A stretch of 64,000 nt of DNA from Straminergon stramineum (taxonomy: Eukaryota > Streptophyta > Bryopsida > Hypnales > Calliergonaceae): NCBI GenBank assembly GCA_963920665.1, contig OY987266.1, positions 8,499,001 through 8,563,000 on the forward strand, read 5' to 3'. Below the pieces are notes generated by a model. It saw nothing but the letters and a program-made list of their open reading frames with translations, ran no database searches and was not told the origin of the DNA. Below, one piece after another: positions 61,301-64,000 of this stretch; within the stretch, counting starts at the first letter, position 1, and each line of letters opens with the position of its first letter. Made by a program: the position numbers and the translations under genes.

Positions 61301-61919
61301 GTTGGATAGGGCCCAAAATTTATTATCTTCCAACTTCAAATTAATGTGACAATCTTGCAATCAATGTGCTCAAATGGTCTCAAATTTTTTCCACAAGTTT
61401 CTATATTAGTCTATTTAAAAATTTGTGTGGTTGAAAATTTGAAAAATATTATAATATGTCAATTATACTCAATGCACGAAAATGCAAATTCAATAACTTT
61501 CACATCATAGGTCCAAATGCCACGAAACAAAGTTTGTACACCTCAGCTTGCCAAGAGTTTTCCAACAATATCAAAAAAGCCATCGGACATATTATGGATT
61601 CTTAGATCTCAGTGTATCAATCAAACAAACAAACAAACACCCTATCTTCAGTTATGGATTGGGACTCACAAACCTCCACGCATACACTTGAAAATGTTTG
61701 TAGTAGTAATTTTCACTTTGATGGCTTGAGGTAAGTAGTTTTCATAGGATAAGGCAACCTAATTTCACTATTTAATGTAGTTTTGACATAAATATCACCA
61801 CGTATCACCCAAACATTACATGAGTATTGACGAAATACTTGGCAACTTCTCCCAAATGCCAAAACAACAACAACAATGGTACGTTCGTAACTAACTAATT
61901 TGTTCCAGCGCTTTTCCTT
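58389..61919. other. AT-rich spacer
   Basis: No gene recognised. 59700-60200 is less AT-rich and may be remains of a mobile element, without conserved motifs that I can name. CCTATAAGGGTTAA near 58747-58760 resembles a TTAA-type right end. Confidence 0.4.
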
Positions 61920-62720
61920 AAAGTAAAAGTTTGGACCGGACCTCCAAATGCTTTCCTGCTCCTCCGAAGGCTCGCCGGACAAGTGTCCGCTTCCGTGAGT
62001 TCTGCCGGCCCGCCTCTTCGAAGTTTTCCCCCATCGATGCACCGTCGAAGCAATTCCCCCGCAACAACCGTAAAATAGTTCTCCCCTCGAAGCATCATGG
62101 ACAGAAAATAATGAAAAAAAAGCCAAAAATACTCGTTACCAGCAGCCCGGCGTTCTCGCACCCCCCGGAAACAGAGTTTCTTACCACCCCTGCCATGCCT
62201 CGTGCACCTCATGGCGAACTTATTACAATTACCCCAGAAAACAGGAAAAACCCACAAAAAACACGGAAGCCCAACAAAAAGGCACGGAAAGTCAGGGAAA
62301 ATCCAAGCATATCGAGGAATAAAAAAGTATTGGACCCACACTGAACTCGCCCCCAACAGCAGGATTTCGGAAAAAAGACGACTTCGAGATGGGCGTCTTG
62401 TCGTCGCTGCTTTTGTTGCTCATGCGTCCGTTTGGCACTTTGGCGCCCGTTGGTTGTGAGCAGCAGCGGACATGGCGAATCCAAGGTGGGGGGAGGAGTA
62501 GCAAGGAACTTCCTGAAGGCGAGAGTCGTGCGCATTGTCGTCGACTCCGCAGGTACGAGTTTGGGACACAGCATTGGATTCCTCGCGGGTACAAACAGTT
62601 GCATGCGAACTCGAGTAGTATTCGGCAGTGATGGTTGCACGGGAGCCACTTGGAAGAAACTCGTGAGATCATACTTCCGTGGGAAACAGAGTATCTTTGG
62701 GTTTTGAGATTGCCATTCGT
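61920..62720. other. GC-richer block with overlapping open frames on both strands
   Basis: Frames of 137-153 codons overlap on opposite strands (61931-62344 plus, 61895-62356 and 62209-62649 minus), and a 91-codon plus frame lies at 62432-62707. None has a recognised domain. Overlapping frames on both strands usually reflect base composition. The block could be a promoter, an untranslated leader or a first exon. Confidence 0.35.
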
Positions 62721-64000
62721 GGGTTACTATAGCAATTGGTAGGAGGGTTTTTTGTGGGCGTATTTTAATCTTCTCTGATTCTTCCCTTTCGTTGAGTGCT
62801 AAATCATCTGGCGAAGAGCGCTTCGTAAAACCCTAAACGAGAGGAATCTCCGTGTGAAGCTAGTGTTGGTTCCGTAGTTTCGGGAAACAGTTGTTGCGAC
62901 GCGGTGGCGGATGAGTCGTTGGCAATCGATTCATTTTAGTTTTGCTGGTGCGTTGGAATTGGGATTTGGAGTTTTGGTTGTGTCTGTGTGGACTGTTGTG
63001 GTTGAGTAAGTGTCGAGCATTTATGGAGAGTTGACTTTGTCTGTGGGTAGCGTTGAGATTCGAGGTTTTGTAAATGTGGGGTTGGGGTTGCGAGAATTGG
63101 TTGTTGTTAGTTGACTTCACCTGCACCGGGGGGGCCTGACCGAAGTTTGACTGGTGCTGTAAGATTTTTGTGATTGTGGGGTTGGAGGATGCCGTAATTG
63201 AGGGATGTGTTGTATCTGGGGTTATGGAGTTAGCGAGTCACCACGTCTGGAAGCTCGGACGAGTTTCTTTCGTTGCTTGGATTTGCTAGAAGAAGGTCGG
63301 GCTTCGTTGCTGGCGAAGAAGATCGAGGAGTCAGGGTGTGGTAGGGTTTAGCGACGTGTGCCTCGGGAGATCGAATCTTTTGACGAATTTGACCGTTGAT
63401 GCTTATTACTCCGCAGGTTTAGGGGTTCGGCAATTTGTCGCCGTACTGACAATTCGTTGACTTGTTCTCGAGGGAGACGCACTTCCCTCTCCGCGTACTC
63501 ATCGGAAAATCTCTGTTTCCTGATTTTCCTCAGAATGTACAGTTTCGAGGTAGCTAGCGAGCTCCGCAAGTTACGATGCTCTCTTCGTTCAATCTCGAGT
63601 TTCTGTGCCGACTGGCTATAATTGAGACACTCCATGAGTCGATCAGTTGCTGGGTGCAATTCTGCAATTCTGTGCAATTCTAGAAATGCCGGCCTTATGT
63701 GAGTAGACTGCGCTTCGAGATCTGGATTTGGCCCGTTTCCTGTGGGAAAACTTTGGTAGAATGTAATGTGGGTCAGATTTTGCAACTTACGGTGAAATTT
63801 GATCCTCACTCGATTCGTCAGGTGTGGTCTCTGAAAGTTTCGCAGAACGAGAGCATTAGTGGCAACTGTACTGCAAGCATAATTGGACATCCTTAGGCAC
63901 GAATCTGTGTCTGTACGTTGTTTTGAACGATGTCGTTACGAATTTTGGCAAGTTTTTGGTAGGGGAGGGTTGTCTTTACCTCGAAGAGGTAGAGAGTTCG
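62721..64000 (+). other. Probable leader region of a gene leaving the window
   Basis: Sustained higher GC, a telo-box-like AAACCCTAAA at about 62828 and a lack of repeats are typical of plant 5' untranslated regions. A 180-codon minus-strand frame (63890-63348) shows no family motif and I treat it as chance. The plus orientation is inferred from the telo-box context. Confidence 0.35.

Noticed and set aside
63348..63890. Minus-strand open frame of 180 codons
   Set aside because: No recognisable domain, and it lies in a block that otherwise looks like a plus-strand untranslated leader.
1..64000. CRISPR arrays, bacterial operons, tRNA or rRNA genes
   Set aside because: No regular repeat-spacer array, no bacterial gene organisation, and no convincing A/B box pair or rRNA segment was seen by eye.

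Overview
This is a nuclear genomic window from a land plant. The evidence is spliced genes with GT-AG introns, plant-specific families (a chloroplast phytyl-ester-synthase-like enzyme, a SHAQKYF MYB, a SIP1-type trihelix factor, an ER coiled-coil protein) and plant-type transposons (Stowaway, CACTA, copia). Gene-poor, AT-rich spacers full of decayed repeats, plus relics of a class-beta DNA methylase-like gene and of a Tyr-Glu-type kinase, make me favour a non-seed plant such as a bryophyte. That placement is an inference; the sequence alone does not settle it.

Layout. 1-2.4 kb: broken methyltransferase-like gene (+). 4.75-10.4 kb: intact 14-exon PES-like acyltransferase gene (+) with a duplicated leader segment and a Stowaway MITE in intron 6. 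11.3-12.8 kb: kinase-like pseudogene (+) behind a TATA box. 12.8-18.9 kb: repeat-rich spacer with a perfect 220-bp palindrome (CACTA foldback) and a TTAA-bounded element. 18.9-21.5 kb: two-exon ER coiled-coil gene (-). 21.5-34.3 kb: repeat land, including a pair of inverted CACTA MITEs, a 3-kb TA-flanked inverted-repeat element carrying a palindromic tandem array, and a third CACTA MITE. 34.3-37 kb: DIVARICATA-like MYB gene (+). 41.4-43.1 kb: intronless trihelix gene (-). 43.3-48.1 kb: repeats, including an element with long inverted ends and a 220-240-bp tandem array. 48.7-50.2 kb: copia pol relic (-). 50.3-54 kb: 5'-truncated, intron-bearing VPS41 pseudogene (+). 55.5-58.4 kb: more TTAA-bounded elements, one split by a 1.18-kb solo LTR with a perfect 5-bp target duplication. 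61.9-64 kb: base composition rises and looks like promoter and leader of a gene that runs off the right edge.

The four intact genes have no obvious shared pathway: lipid ester synthesis in plastids, an ER membrane coiled-coil protein and two transcription factors. The most notable points are the PES-like protein whose hydrolase half has lost all three expected catalytic residues while the acyltransferase half is kept, the set of TTAA-bounded CCC-starting elements that resemble piggyBac-type MITEs, the perfect palindrome, and three pseudogenes whose individual lesions can be read from the sequence.
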